A stretch of 17,020 nt of DNA from an uncultured Bacilli bacterium. GTDB taxonomy: Bacteria; Bacillota_I; Bacilli_A; RF39; UBA660. How positions within the stretch are numbered: position 1 is the first letter of the stretch; each line of letters begins with the position of its first letter. The notes under the pieces were generated by a model. The model saw only the letters and a list, made by a program, of their open reading frames with translations. It made no database searches and was not told the origin of the DNA. The position numbers were made by a program, and so were the translations under genes. The DNA is taken from NCBI GenBank assembly GCA_947628685.1, contig CANRAT010000030.1:1-17020 (forward strand), given 5' to 3'. Positions 6,328 to 14,038 of the stretch are shown here, in pieces.

Positions 6328-6414
6328 CTAAATATATGCTCCAAGTATGATTATTAAAAGAATAAATAATACTAAAACGATAGCTGCTCCAGATACACCA
6401 GAATTACAACACAT
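6328..6414 (-). CDS. Tiny membrane protein, YjcZ family (28 aa)
   Basis: The 28-residue product is MCCNSGVSGAAIVLVLFILL followed by IIILGAYI. It matches the YjcZ pattern of a short Gly/Ala-rich start, the VLFILLIII core and a small Gly-Ala end. A strong GGAGG lies about 9 nt before the ATG. It is the first gene of a two-gene unit with its own promoter and terminator. Tandem paralogues of this family are common in Bacillus. The exact function is unknown; a spore-coat or membrane role is assumed from the family. Confidence 0.75.
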   Translation of the reverse strand: MCCNSGVSGAAIVLVLFILLIIILGAYI

Positions 6415-6447
6415 ATAATCTTTCCTCCTTTTTTATCATTTCACAGT

Positions 6448-6476
6448 ATTTTATGAAAAAATTGTAAATATGTGAA
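6448..6476 (-). promoter_or_regulatory. Promoter of the tiny YjcZ-like pair
   Basis: On the minus strand TTCACA (6476-6471), a 17-bp spacer and TAAAAT (6453-6448). It is divergent from the foldase promoter, whose -35 begins nine bases away. Confidence 0.55.
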
Positions 6477-6484
6477 TAATTGTG

Positions 6485-6513
6485 TTGAAATTTAATGTTT
6501 AATTTGCTAAAAT
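6485..6513 (+). promoter_or_regulatory. Sigma-A promoter of the parvulin foldase gene
   Basis: TTGAAA (6485-6490), a 17-bp spacer and TAAAAT (6508-6513). The start site near 6520 lies after an upstream in-frame ATG at 6518, which supports the downstream start at 6560. Confidence 0.7.
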
Positions 6514-6559
6514 ATATATGTATGATGATTACATCGTATTTACAAGAAAGGAGAGGCTT

Positions 6560-7822
6560 ATGCCAAAGAATACAAGTCAAAAGAATAACAAGGGTTCTAA
6601 AACTACAAAGAATTCAAATACTAAAAATACAGTAAAGAATTCAAGTTCAAAGAAATCTCAAACAAAGAAAGTTGAAACTAAGAAGACAGAAACAAAAAAA
6701 GTTGAGACTAAAGAAGTTCCTGTTCAAAAAGTAGAAACTAAAGTTGTAAGAGAAAAAGAAATGATTAAGAAAGGAAAAGATAATGATACAAGTTTACTAG
6801 ATAGATTATCTAGTAATGTCCCATTTGTGGCTTCTCTTTGTGTGATTATTGTATTATTAGCAGCTTTAATATATACAATTTCTTCAAAGAAAGTTCCAAA
6901 AACTTCTAATGGTGATGAGATAGTTGCAACTGTTAAAGGTAAAACTGTAACTGCTAATGATTTATATAGTTCATTAAAAGAAAAAGCAGGTACTGATACT
7001 TTGATGAATTTAATTGATACATATATTGCAAATAAAGAAGTAACAATAACTAAAGAAAATGAAGATTATGTACAGAGTGTTGTTGACTATTATAAAGATT
7101 ATGCTGATTATTATAGTGTAGATCTTGAAACATTCCTTACAAATTATGTTGGTCTATCAGGAATAAAAAACGAAGATGAATTTTACGATTATGTACTTGA
7201 AGATTACAAAAAAACTTTAGCAATTACAAAGTATATTAGTGAAGAAGCATCTGAAGATGATTTAAAAAAATATTATGAAGAAAATTATTCAGATAAATTA
7301 ACTGTTAGACATATACTAATAGAGGTTGATAGTGAGGCTGAAGATAAAGATAAAGCAGATAAAGATGCCTATGATAAAGCAGTTAAGTTAATTAAGGAAT
7401 TAAATAATACTGATTCTAGTAATTTAAGTTCTAAATTTGAACAATTAGCAAAAGATAATTCAGATGATACAGGAACATATGCCAACGGAGGATTATTTGA
7501 GAATTTCTCAAAGAAAGATGTATATGAAGAATTCTATAATGCTTCTTATGAATTAAAAGATGGAGAATATACTAAAGAACCTGTAAAAACTGAATATGGA
7601 TATCACATTATTTTAAAAGTTAGTTCTACTCCTGTTGAAGAATATGAATCTGTAAAAGAAAGTGTTAAAACTGGTTATGCAGAAAACTTATTATCTAGTG
7701 ATGATACATTATTTATTAGAAAATGGGACGAATTAAGAAAAAAATATAAAATCTCTATTGAAGATGACTTTATAAAGAAAGCATACGAAAATACAATATC
7801 TGAAGCAACAAAAGAAGAATAA
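6560..7822 (+). CDS. Membrane-anchored parvulin-type peptidyl-prolyl isomerase (PrsA-like foldase)
   Basis: A 420-residue protein with a Lys/Thr/Ser-rich cytoplasmic tail (1-85) containing repeats of KVETKK type (about 37-62), one membrane segment (about 88-107), a SurA/PrsA-like chaperone region (about 118-245) and a parvulin domain (about 247-355) with TVRHILIE (His251), a GG-LF turn near 310 and EYGYHII at the end. It should act outside the membrane, helping secreted proteins fold. Classical PrsA is a lipoprotein; here there is no lipobox and the anchor is an N-terminal helix. The start at 6560 is chosen because AAGGAG lies about 6 nt upstream. Monocistronic, ending at a bidirectional terminator shared with recX. 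Confidence 0.88.
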   Translation: MPKNTSQKNNKGSKTTKNSNTKNTVKNSSSKKSQTKKVETKKTETKKVETKEVPVQKVETKVVREKEMIKKGKDNDTSLLDRLSSNVPFVASLCVIIVLLAALIYTISSKKVPKTSNGDEIVATVKGKTVTANDLYSSLKEKAGTDTLMNLIDTYIANKEVTITKENEDYVQSVVDYYKDYADYYSVDLETFLTNYVGLSGIKNEDEFYDYVLEDYKKTLAITKYISEEASEDDLKKYYEENYSDKLTVRHILIEVDSEAEDKDKADKDAYDKAVKLIKELNNTDSSNLSSKFEQLAKDNSDDTGTYANGGLFENFSKKDVYEEFYNASYELKDGEYTKEPVKTEYGYHIILKVSSTPVEEYESVKESVKTGYAENLLSSDDTLFIRKWDELRKKYKISIEDDFIKKAYENTISEATKEE

Positions 7823-7848
7823 AAAGAAGTTTTAGAACTTCTTTTTTT
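7823..7848. terminator. Bidirectional terminator between the foldase gene and recX
   Basis: AAAGAAGTT (7823-7831) pairs with AACTTCTTT (7836-7844) around TTAG. T runs lie on both outer sides. It serves two convergent genes; the recX stop codon lies in the loop. Confidence 0.85.
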
Positions 7849-8605
7849 CATACAATAATGTATTTATATCGCCTATAGAAAATCCTTTAATCATTAACTT
7901 TTGTCTTACTTTATTTTCTAATTCTACTCCATTATATTTTTTACTCAATTTATCATAAAGTTTATCTAATTCTGTTTTTAAGATATCGCTATCATCATTA
8001 ATATTTTTTTCTAAAATATTTATAATATCAGACTTGTTGTATCCTAAATTAATCATTTCATTAAGAATTTTATTTTTTATATAATTATTAGAATATTTAG
8101 TATTAGATTTAATTTTCTTTAATACTATTTTTTCTAATTTACTAGTTAACAATTCATTATCTATATTTAATAATTCTTTATTTATAATATCTATATCGAT
8201 ATGTTCCCCTATTAAATCAGATTTAATTTTATTTATACCATTCTTACTTAGACGTACTTTATCATTTATATAGGCTCTAACATACTCAACATCATTTATT
8301 AAATTTATACTTTTTAATTTAGATATTATACTTTCAACATCTTTATCTTTTAAATTTAATTTTTTTAAATAGTTATAAATATCGTAGGAACTTCTTCTTT
8401 TTTTTGATATATATTTTAAAACTTTATTATATGAATCATAATATTTTGTATCATCCACTATTTTATTATATATAGAACTATCTATATTTTTTTTATATAA
8501 TAAATCATTTTCAAGTATTACATTATCATATGTAATTATTTCAAAATCATCTAACATTATCTTATATTTATTATCTTTCATTTTTTTTATTTTATTTATT
8601 TTCAT
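7832..8605 (-). CDS. recX: Regulatory protein RecX
   Basis: A 257-residue RecX, close in length to Bacillus RecX. The first 60 residues are a variable domain, followed by tandem three-helix repeats beginning with YISKKRRSSYDIYNYLKKL (about 65-83), then LINDVEYVRAYINDKVRLSKNG and a C-terminal repeat ending in GFSIGDINTLL. RecX binds RecA filaments and modulates them. The start is the ATG at 8605, 5 nt after AAGGTGG; an in-frame GTG lies inside that site and is rejected. recA is not adjacent. Single gene with a strong promoter. Confidence 0.88.
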   Translation of the reverse strand: MKINKIKKMKDNKYKIMLDDFEIITYDNVILENDLLYKKNIDSSIYNKIVDDTKYYDSYNKVLKYISKKRRSSYDIYNYLKKLNLKDKDVESIISKLKSINLINDVEYVRAYINDKVRLSKNGINKIKSDLIGEHIDIDIINKELLNIDNELLTSKLEKIVLKKIKSNTKYSNNYIKNKILNEMINLGYNKSDIINILEKNINDDSDILKTELDKLYDKLSKKYNGVELENKVRQKLMIKGFSIGDINTLLYEKKKF

Positions 8606-8626
8606 TTTTACCACCTTACGTAATAT

Positions 8627-8655
8627 ATTATACTACCGATACAAATGTTTGTAAA
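8627..8655 (-). promoter_or_regulatory. recX: Sigma-A promoter of recX
   Basis: On the minus strand TTTACA (8655-8650), a 17-bp spacer and TATAAT (8632-8627). A short inverted repeat, ACAAA-TG-TTTGT (8641-8652), overlaps the -35 and could be an operator, but it differs from the Bacillus LexA box. Confidence 0.8.
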
Positions 8656-8674
8656 TATTTTTTTATTAAATACT

Positions 8675-8700
8675 AAAAAAGGATTAATGATTATAATCCT
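8675..8700 (-). terminator. Terminator of the lipoprotein-to-GGDEF gene set
   Basis: GGATTA (8681-8686) and TAATCC (8694-8699) form the stem; the minus strand continues with six T. The GGDEF gene stop codon lies in the stem. Confidence 0.75.
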
Positions 8701-10732
8701 CTTTATTATTTTTCATATCTAGTGTCGCTTCGTTAACTGCATCATCTACTGTTTTTATAGCATCATTTATTATACTATAACCACTAGCAGCGCCAAAACC
8801 GTGTGATAATGATTTTAATTCTTTATTAAGTCTTCTTAAATATGAAACTATTTGTTTTTCATTATATCCAACTAAATATATTAAGAATTCATTTCCATCA
8901 GTACGAATTATTTCTGAATTATGAAGTTGGTGCTGAATAAGTATATTTGCTGCTTCAGTTATTACTTTATCCCCCTCTTCTCTACCGTAATTATCATTTA
9001 TATATGAAATATTATTTAAGTCGATAATTATAATAGATTGTGGATACACTTCTGAATCATCCCATGCTTCTATTTTACTATTTAAATAAGCTCTATTTTT
9101 AAGTGAAGTCAATTGATCTATATATTTTATTTTTTCTTCTTTTGTTAAATGATTCTTTTTATTTTTATTTATAGATTTTACCATATACTTGACATGATTT
9201 GAGAAATCTAATACTACATATATGCATAAAACCACTATAATTAATACCAATAAATATATTATATTTATATTTTCATAAGCAATTTTATCATAGTTAGTTG
9301 AAATTAATTTGTTAGACGAATTATAATTTAGATAAAAATTAAACAATTTAATGAAATTATCATTTTCATCTGTAGCATTTATAATATAATTATATTTATC
9401 ATCTAATTTTACAATATAATTTATTTTTGTATCACTAAATGATGATGATTTATAGAAATTATAATTTTCTAAATCGATAACTAATATATCATCATTAGAA
9501 AAATCAGTGGTTAAATCTTTTAAATTATTATATGAAATAACTTTTATTCCATTTGAAGATAAATACTCTTCTATATAAGAACCTTTTATAGTTAAAACCT
9601 CTTTATCTTTTAGTGAATATAAATCTTCTATTATATCTTTATTATCTTTTCCAGAAACGATTGCAAATTGCTTATTAAATACACCTACTGTAGAATAAGT
9701 TTCTTGCTCATAATCTTCATTATCAGTAATATTAAGTATAAAATCCACATCTAATGAATTAAAAGATTTAAGTAATTTACTAATACTATTATATTTTGTA
9801 TATGTTATTGACAAACCTGAAAAATCATTAAAATCTTTTAGAATTAATTCATTAAATCCAGATATCTTTCCATTATTTAATTTATTATATATACCATAAT
9901 CTATAAAACCATATACATAACTTTTGCTTTGTAATTTTTTTTGATCCATATCTGTAATATTTGCAAATTTATAATAGTTAGATAAAAGATTAGAATTATA
10001 ACTTTCTTTTAAATTAGATTCTTTCCAAGTATTAAAATATTTTCTAATAATACTATTTAAATTTTCATCACCATTTGCGCTAAGTACAAAATATTTTTTT
10101 AAATCATTCATGTATAATGAGACTTTATAATTATTTTCTATTAATTCTTTTGTATAAATCATTTTAGGTATAATTATACCATCTACGCTTAATTCTTCTT
10201 CATTCAAAATAGATTGTTTTAACTCTTCATATGTATTATATTCTACAAAATTAAGATTATCAAAATATTCATCTAGCAATTCTTTATCGTTAGAGATAAT
10301 ACCTATATTTAATCCTGATACAGATTTTCTATCTATATATTCTTTATTATTTTTAGTTATCAAAACTAAATTATCTTCAAGTAACACAATATCATTTTCT
10401 TCTGGATTAGTTACCATATTAACTTTATAATCATAAGTTAAATCACTATCAAGTCTATAAGGTATTATATTAAATTTTAATGATTGTTTTTCTGTTACGT
10501 AATCTAAGAAATCATAAATAATACCCTCACCATCATAACTTAATATAGGGATATTATTTAAAACTGCTATATCTATTACATTTTGCTTATTCGATTCAAT
10601 CCATTTATTTTCATTAAATGTTAAAGAATTTTTATTATTTTGTTTTAATAAATAGTAAGAAAAAGCAAAACAAGTAAGCAATATAACTAAAAATATTGTT
10701 ACAATAATTACCTTTTTTTTATTTTTATTCAT
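8684..10732 (-). CDS. Tandem solute-binding sensor with degenerate GGDEF domain
   Basis: A 682-residue membrane sensor. The N-terminal membrane segment (about 8-29) is followed by two outer regions resembling periplasmic solute-binding domains (about 45-250 and 262-475), a second membrane segment (489-510) and a cytoplasmic GGDEF domain (about 535-675) beginning at DQLTSLKNR. The metal-site Asp571 (IIDLN) is kept, but the signature is RTDGNEF: Asp-Gly-Asn-Glu-Phe (612-616) replaces Gly-Gly-Asp/Glu-Glu-Phe, losing the third, metal-binding acid. Cyclic di-GMP synthesis is therefore doubtful; GTP or cyclic di-nucleotide binding or a signalling scaffold is possible. There is no EAL domain. The ribosome site overlaps the stop codon of the preceding small membrane protein gene, so they are coupled. 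Confidence 0.8.
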   Translation of the reverse strand: MNKNKKKVIIVTIFLVILLTCFAFSYYLLKQNNKNSLTFNENKWIESNKQNVIDIAVLNNIPILSYDGEGIIYDFLDYVTEKQSLKFNIIPYRLDSDLTYDYKVNMVTNPEENDIVLLEDNLVLITKNNKEYIDRKSVSGLNIGIISNDKELLDEYFDNLNFVEYNTYEELKQSILNEEELSVDGIIIPKMIYTKELIENNYKVSLYMNDLKKYFVLSANGDENLNSIIRKYFNTWKESNLKESYNSNLLSNYYKFANITDMDQKKLQSKSYVYGFIDYGIYNKLNNGKISGFNELILKDFNDFSGLSITYTKYNSISKLLKSFNSLDVDFILNITDNEDYEQETYSTVGVFNKQFAIVSGKDNKDIIEDLYSLKDKEVLTIKGSYIEEYLSSNGIKVISYNNLKDLTTDFSNDDILVIDLENYNFYKSSSFSDTKINYIVKLDDKYNYIINATDENDNFIKLFNFYLNYNSSNKLISTNYDKIAYENINIIYLLVLIIVVLCIYVVLDFSNHVKYMVKSINKNKKNHLTKEEKIKYIDQLTSLKNRAYLNSKIEAWDDSEVYPQSIIIIDLNNISYINDNYGREEGDKVITEAANILIQHQLHNSEIIRTDGNEFLIYLVGYNEKQIVSYLRRLNKELKSLSHGFGAASGYSIINDAIKTVDDAVNEATLDMKNNKEDYNH

Positions 10733-10742
10733 TCAAATACAC

Positions 10743-11162
10743 CTACCACGAAAATTCTTGATTAGCCTTAAACTTATATCCTATTTGAGGATAAATTTCA
10801 CTGTCTTGTTTATCTACTAAAAACTCTACATCATAATAACTTAAATTTTCTTCACTAATACTTGGTATTACTTCATTAGCTTTTGCTTTTACAGTATCAA
10901 ATTTAACATCTTCGTTAAGTTTAACTAATATTTTAATTATTTTTGAATTAATATATACATCTACACTATCGACACTGCCAAGTTCATTTACTTTTTCTTT
11001 AATTGAATTAATTTCTTCATCTGATAATGTATATTTATATTTATCTTTAAATCTTGTATCATTTTTTCCAGCAAATAAATTTATATATATTAATATAGAA
11101 AATAAACCGATTAGTATTACTACTACAGCAGATATTATATATTTAATATACTTTTTTTTCAT
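10743..11162 (-). CDS. Small single-span membrane protein, unknown function
   Basis: A 139-residue protein with a Lys-rich start, one membrane helix (about 8-30) and an outer domain with predicted alpha/beta character (about 45-139) ending in IYPQIGYKFKANQEFSW. The region with SVDSVDVYINSKIIKILVKL looks like a compact strand-helix fold. I do not recognise the family. GAGGTGAAAT precedes the ATG. The next gene, the GGDEF sensor, starts 10 bases after its stop and uses an overlapping ribosome site, so the two may act together, for example with the small protein as a partner of the sensor; that is inference. Confidence 0.75.
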   Translation of the reverse strand: MKKKYIKYIISAVVVILIGLFSILIYINLFAGKNDTRFKDKYKYTLSDEEINSIKEKVNELGSVDSVDVYINSKIIKILVKLNEDVKFDTVKAKANEVIPSISEENLSYYDVEFLVDKQDSEIYPQIGYKFKANQEFSW

Positions 11163-11180
11163 ATTTCACCTCATAGCAAA

Positions 11181-11204
11181 CAAGAAGAATTATTTTTCTT
11201 CTTG
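11181..11204 (-). terminator. Intercistronic stem-loop after the YtxH-like gene
   Basis: CAAGAAGAA (11181-11189) and TTCTTCTTG (11196-11204) form a perfect 9-bp stem with a six-base loop, followed on the minus strand by only three T. It may be a partial terminator or a stabilising stem that lowers expression of the two genes downstream. Confidence 0.5.
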
Positions 11205-11603
11205 CTCTAATCTTTTTAATACCTCTTTAGTTACTGCAATTGCCTTTTCTCTTACTAAACAAGCAGATTTTTCTAAGACAGGTGTGCCTTTTTCAATTAC
11301 ATAACTAACTAATTCTTCTGATTTTTCTTTAACACTTTCAGCTTTCTTTTTAGCAATTTTTAATACTTTTTCCTTATCTAATTCAGATATTTCAACCATT
11401 ATTTCGTCTACTTTTGCTTGAACATTGTTTTTTAATTCTTCTGAATCTACAGATTTAAGTTTTAAAATTAATTCATCTACTTTTCTTTTTAAGGCTTCTC
11501 TATTTTCTTTACCTGTTTTTTTTGTAAATAGCATTCCAAGTGTAGCGCCTACACCTGCTCCAAGAAGGAATTTACCAAAACCGCTCTTTTTTTTCTTACT
11601 CAT
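11190..11603 (-). CDS. YtxH-like protein
   Basis: A 137-residue YtxH-domain protein. After a short basic start, GKFLLGAGVGATLGMLFTKKTGKENREALKRK is the typical Gly-rich hydrophobic segment and basic turn of the family, followed by a long amphipathic helical region. Bacillus ytxG-ytxH is a general-stress operon, and here the gene before it is YtxG-like, so the arrangement is conserved. Three ATGs are possible; 11603 (MSKKKK) is preferred because AGAAAGG lies 11 nt upstream, in register with the full anti-Shine-Dalgarno. It overlaps the stop of the previous gene by 8 bases. Confidence 0.8.
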   Translation of the reverse strand: MSKKKKSGFGKFLLGAGVGATLGMLFTKKTGKENREALKRKVDELILKLKSVDSEELKNNVQAKVDEIMVEISELDKEKVLKIAKKKAESVKEKSEELVSYVIEKGTPVLEKSACLVREKAIAVTKEVLKRLEQEEK

Positions 11604-11883
11604 TTTCATCAGTACCTTTCTTTTTCTTAAATAAAACATTAATGAAGTGTGTTATAGAAGAGATAATTTTATCACTTATTGTAGTTGCATAACTAGTTGT
11701 TTTATCTATTATGTCAAATACCCCGTCTACTCTATTCATTTTATCTGTTACATCATCTATAACAATATTTACTTTTTTTAATGTCTTTATTAATTTTATT
11801 CCTAATATTATAAAAATTATAACTAAAATTAATAAAGCAACATATAATAGAAGCAATAAAAGGTCATTTATACTTATCATCAT
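11596..11883 (-). CDS. YtxG-like (DUF948-type) membrane protein
   Basis: A 95-residue protein: one strong membrane helix (about 8-30, LLLLLLYVALLILVIIFIILG) and a heptad-like amphipathic tail (about 34-80) ending in KKKKGTDENE. Size, topology and position directly before a YtxH-like gene fit the YtxG/DUF948 family. The start is placed at 11883, nine bases after GGAG and one base after the stop of the acidic protein gene; upstream in-frame ATGs overlap or precede that site. It overlaps the next gene, so translation is coupled. The family's function is unclear; envelope stress is suggested by homologues. Confidence 0.65.
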   Translation of the reverse strand: MMISINDLLLLLLYVALLILVIIFIILGIKLIKTLKKVNIVIDDVTDKMNRVDGVFDIIDKTTSYATTISDKIISSITHFINVLFKKKKGTDENE

Positions 11884-11884
11884 A

Positions 11885-12616
11885 TTATTCATCTCCATCT
11901 TTATATAATGTAGAATCTATAAATCCTAATAAATCTTCTTCATTTAGATTATCTTTTACATCTTCATCATCATATTTTTCTTTTTTTACTAATATTTCAT
12001 CTAACTTCTTACTTATATCATCAGTTAAATTTGTAAGTACATCTTCTTCTACTTCTTTAACTTCTTCTTTTTCTTTCTTATCTTCTTTTTTAAATAGAAT
12101 TGAATTAGAACCAAATAATGTATCTTCAAGTTCGTCTTCTAGTGTTCCATATGCCTTGTTTCTTACCTCATCAATTGGAGATGGTTTAACCTCTTTTGGT
12201 GTAACTTCACTTCTAGATACTATATCTTCTTTGTGATAATTCTTATCAAGAACTCCATATACAGGAGAAATAATTGGAGTTGGTTTAAATATTTTTTTAG
12301 GTTCTTCTTTCTTTTCTAATTGAATTCTACTTCCATAAATTTCTTTTTCTTCTTCTTTTTCTCTTTCTTCAAATTTAGGTAATCTAGGTTCTTCCTCAAC
12401 TAAATTTAAATCTTTGAAATCATTATCATCGAAGAAAATAGGCTTGCTAGTTTTTTCCTCTGATTCATACTCTATATCTACTTTAGAATCATCTAAAGCA
12501 TTTGGAGATTCAATTGCTACGTGAGTAACCTCTTTTTTTATTTGTTCTACTTTTACATCATCATCGTCTTCTACTTCTTCAGTAAACATATTTTTTACTT
12601 TTTCAAATAATCCCAT
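11885..12616 (-). CDS. Acidic, largely disordered protein with an amphipathic N-terminus
   Basis: A 243-residue protein with no recognised domain. MGLFEKVKNMFTEE at the start looks like an amphipathic membrane-binding helix, similar in style to that of SepF. The rest is dominated by Glu, Asp, Lys and Pro and is probably disordered, with two conserved-looking islands: FKPTPIISPVYGVLDKNY (about 108-125) and a C-terminal hydrophobic-acidic patch, EEDLLGFIDSTLY. Such islands in a charged linker are typical of short binding motifs. The gene starts a few bases after the lipoprotein gene, with an AAGGTG ribosome site, and precedes the YtxG/YtxH pair. A division or membrane-scaffold role is only a guess. 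Confidence 0.75.
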   Translation of the reverse strand: MGLFEKVKNMFTEEVEDDDDVKVEQIKKEVTHVAIESPNALDDSKVDIEYESEEKTSKPIFFDDNDFKDLNLVEEEPRLPKFEEREKEEEKEIYGSRIQLEKKEEPKKIFKPTPIISPVYGVLDKNYHKEDIVSRSEVTPKEVKPSPIDEVRNKAYGTLEDELEDTLFGSNSILFKKEDKKEKEEVKEVEEDVLTNLTDDISKKLDEILVKKEKYDDEDVKDNLNEEDLLGFIDSTLYKDGDE

Positions 12617-12625
12617 ATTTTCACC

Positions 12626-13249
12626 TTATCTTTCTTCCATAACATTTACATTTTCTTTTTCAAGTACAAACTTTTCACTACTATCTTTAGAATTATAATT
12701 ATTATATTTTCCTGTTTTGTTTGTAAAATAATCATCTTCAAGTAAAAGTTCAACTATATCACGATTATACTTTATTGTGGATAAAATATATGAACAATTA
12801 AGTATTGTATCATTTAGATTTTCCTTATCTACTATTGCTTCTATTTTAGCAAAGTTATATACAAATTCTAAATAATACAAATCATCTTTTTTTTGTACCT
12901 CAATATATCCAGAATATTTAAATCCATCATCTGCTTTAATTACCCTTGAATAATAGGCATCAGTGTTTACTTTATATTCTCTATTTGTTCCATAATAATA
13001 ACTAATAGCGTCTATATATAAGTAGTAATATGTTCCATTAGAGTAAAGTATATCATTCAAATCATCGCTATCTATATATGTAACCCCGCTAGGTACATAA
13101 TATTTATAGCCTTGTCCTACTTGATTATAAAGTTTATTATCTTTAGTTAAAACTACATTTATTATAGTATCTATGTCACTTGTATCTATTCTAACCAAAG
13201 AACAACCGCTTAATATTATTACTAATAAAATCAATAATATTTTTTTCAT
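12626..13249 (-). CDS. Predicted lipoprotein, unknown function
   Basis: A 207-residue protein with a lipoprotein signal peptide: MKKILLILLVIILSGC, with cleavage before Cys16, so it should be anchored to the outer face of the membrane. The mature part is Tyr- and Asp-rich (many YYY or YxY runs) and probably mostly beta structure, with a polar C-terminus. No known domain is evident. The start at 13249 follows AAGGTG; an in-frame GTG two codons earlier lies inside that site. It is the first gene after a promoter, and the acidic protein gene follows closely, so they form one unit. Confidence 0.8.
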   Translation of the reverse strand: MKKILLILLVIILSGCSLVRIDTSDIDTIINVVLTKDNKLYNQVGQGYKYYVPSGVTYIDSDDLNDILYSNGTYYYLYIDAISYYYGTNREYKVNTDAYYSRVIKADDGFKYSGYIEVQKKDDLYYLEFVYNFAKIEAIVDKENLNDTILNCSYILSTIKYNRDIVELLLEDDYFTNKTGKYNNYNSKDSSEKFVLEKENVNVMEER

Positions 13250-13266
13250 AAACACCTTCCGAGTCT

Positions 13267-13295
13267 ATTATATCAAACATTTATATTTTTTTCTA
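13267..13295 (-). promoter_or_regulatory. Promoter of the lipoprotein operon
   Basis: On the minus strand TAGAAA (13295-13290), a 17-bp spacer and TATAAT (13272-13267) preceded by TG with one base between (extended -10). Confidence 0.65.
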
Positions 13296-13339
13296 CTATT
13301 TATTATTAATATTATAAGAATGTGTAAAAGAAGTGTATA

Positions 13340-13963
13340 CTACTTTTTAACGACTACTTTATATATCTTATATCCTAGTTTTTTAAATCTTTTTTCATAT
13401 TCCGTTTCTACATTATCTTCAATATCTAAATCTAAGTCTAAACTGATATCTTGAATCTTATATCCATAATTTGAAAACTCTATTAAGGAAAATTCAAATA
13501 GTTTTCTATTATCTGTTTTCATAATTATAGTTTTGTTTCCTTTAAATATTTTATCATATTTTTCTAAAAATTTTGTACTTGAAAGTCTTCTATCTTTATG
13601 CCTTTTCTTTGGCCATGGATCTGAAAAATTTAAATATATTGTATCTATTTCACTATCAAAGACCTCATCTATTGAAGTTGCATCCATCCTAATTAATCTT
13701 AAATTAGGAATATTTGTATTTATTTTTTCTATTGCTCTTACTATTACGCTATCATATTTTTCTATTCCTATAAAATTTATATTGGGATATTTTAAAGACA
13801 TTCCAATTATAAAATCTCCCTTACCCATTCCTATTTCTATATGTATAGGATTTGAATTATTAAAAATTGATTTATAATTTCCTTTATAGTCCTTATAATT
13901 TTTTATTACTATATCACTGTTTTCTATTATATCGCTTGCGCCTTTTACATTTCTAAGTCTCAT
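13340..13963 (-). CDS. trmB: tRNA (guanine46-N7)-methyltransferase TrmB
   Basis: A complete 207-residue TrmB, which methylates N7 of G46 in the tRNA variable loop using S-adenosylmethionine. The SAM-binding motif IHIEIGMGKGDF lies at about 39-50, GIEKY follows at the end of strand 2, and the family signature NFSDPWPKKRHKDRRL lies in the middle, with the substrate-binding TxTE-like end IMKTDN later. The start at 13963 has GGAGG just upstream; a longer frame upstream lacks any ribosome site and would run through the promoter. Divergent from the Pro/Met/Tyr-rich protein gene. Confidence 0.95.
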   Translation of the reverse strand: MRLRNVKGASDIIENSDIVIKNYKDYKGNYKSIFNNSNPIHIEIGMGKGDFIIGMSLKYPNINFIGIEKYDSVIVRAIEKINTNIPNLRLIRMDATSIDEVFDSEIDTIYLNFSDPWPKKRHKDRRLSSTKFLEKYDKIFKGNKTIIMKTDNRKLFEFSLIEFSNYGYKIQDISLDLDLDIEDNVETEYEKRFKKLGYKIYKVVVKK

Positions 13964-13978
13964 AATTCCTCCACAACA

Positions 13979-13987
13979 ATTATAGCA
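13979..13987 (-). promoter_or_regulatory. trmB: Extended -10 promoter of trmB
   Basis: On the minus strand TGCTATAAT (13987-13979) is an extended -10 element; no good -35 is seen. The leader would be very short, about 10 nt. Confidence 0.5.
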
Positions 13988-14014
13988 CATTTTGGTAATA
14001 TAATAAATAACAGG

Positions 14015-14022
14015 CATATAAT
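14015..14022 (+). promoter_or_regulatory. Possible -10 element for the 85-residue protein gene
   Basis: CATATAAT contains a TATAAT but also resembles a sigma-E -10 (CATACAnT). A TAATAT segment at 13996-14001 could be a -35, but the spacing is shorter than usual, so the sigma factor is not clear. Confidence 0.3.
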
Positions 14023-14038
14023 TTTATGGGAGGTTAGA

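Noticed and set aside
6518..6559. Upstream ATG for the foldase gene
   Set aside because: It lies at or before the predicted transcription start and lacks a ribosome site; ATG at 6560 has AAGGAG.
8641..8652. LexA box of the Bacillus type
   Set aside because: The repeat lacks the GAAC/GTTC halves, and the TTTACAAA part is shared with ordinary -35 regions in the window.
13307..13345. Terminator after trmB
   Set aside because: A stem around GTATAC exists but is short and mismatched; not strong enough to call.
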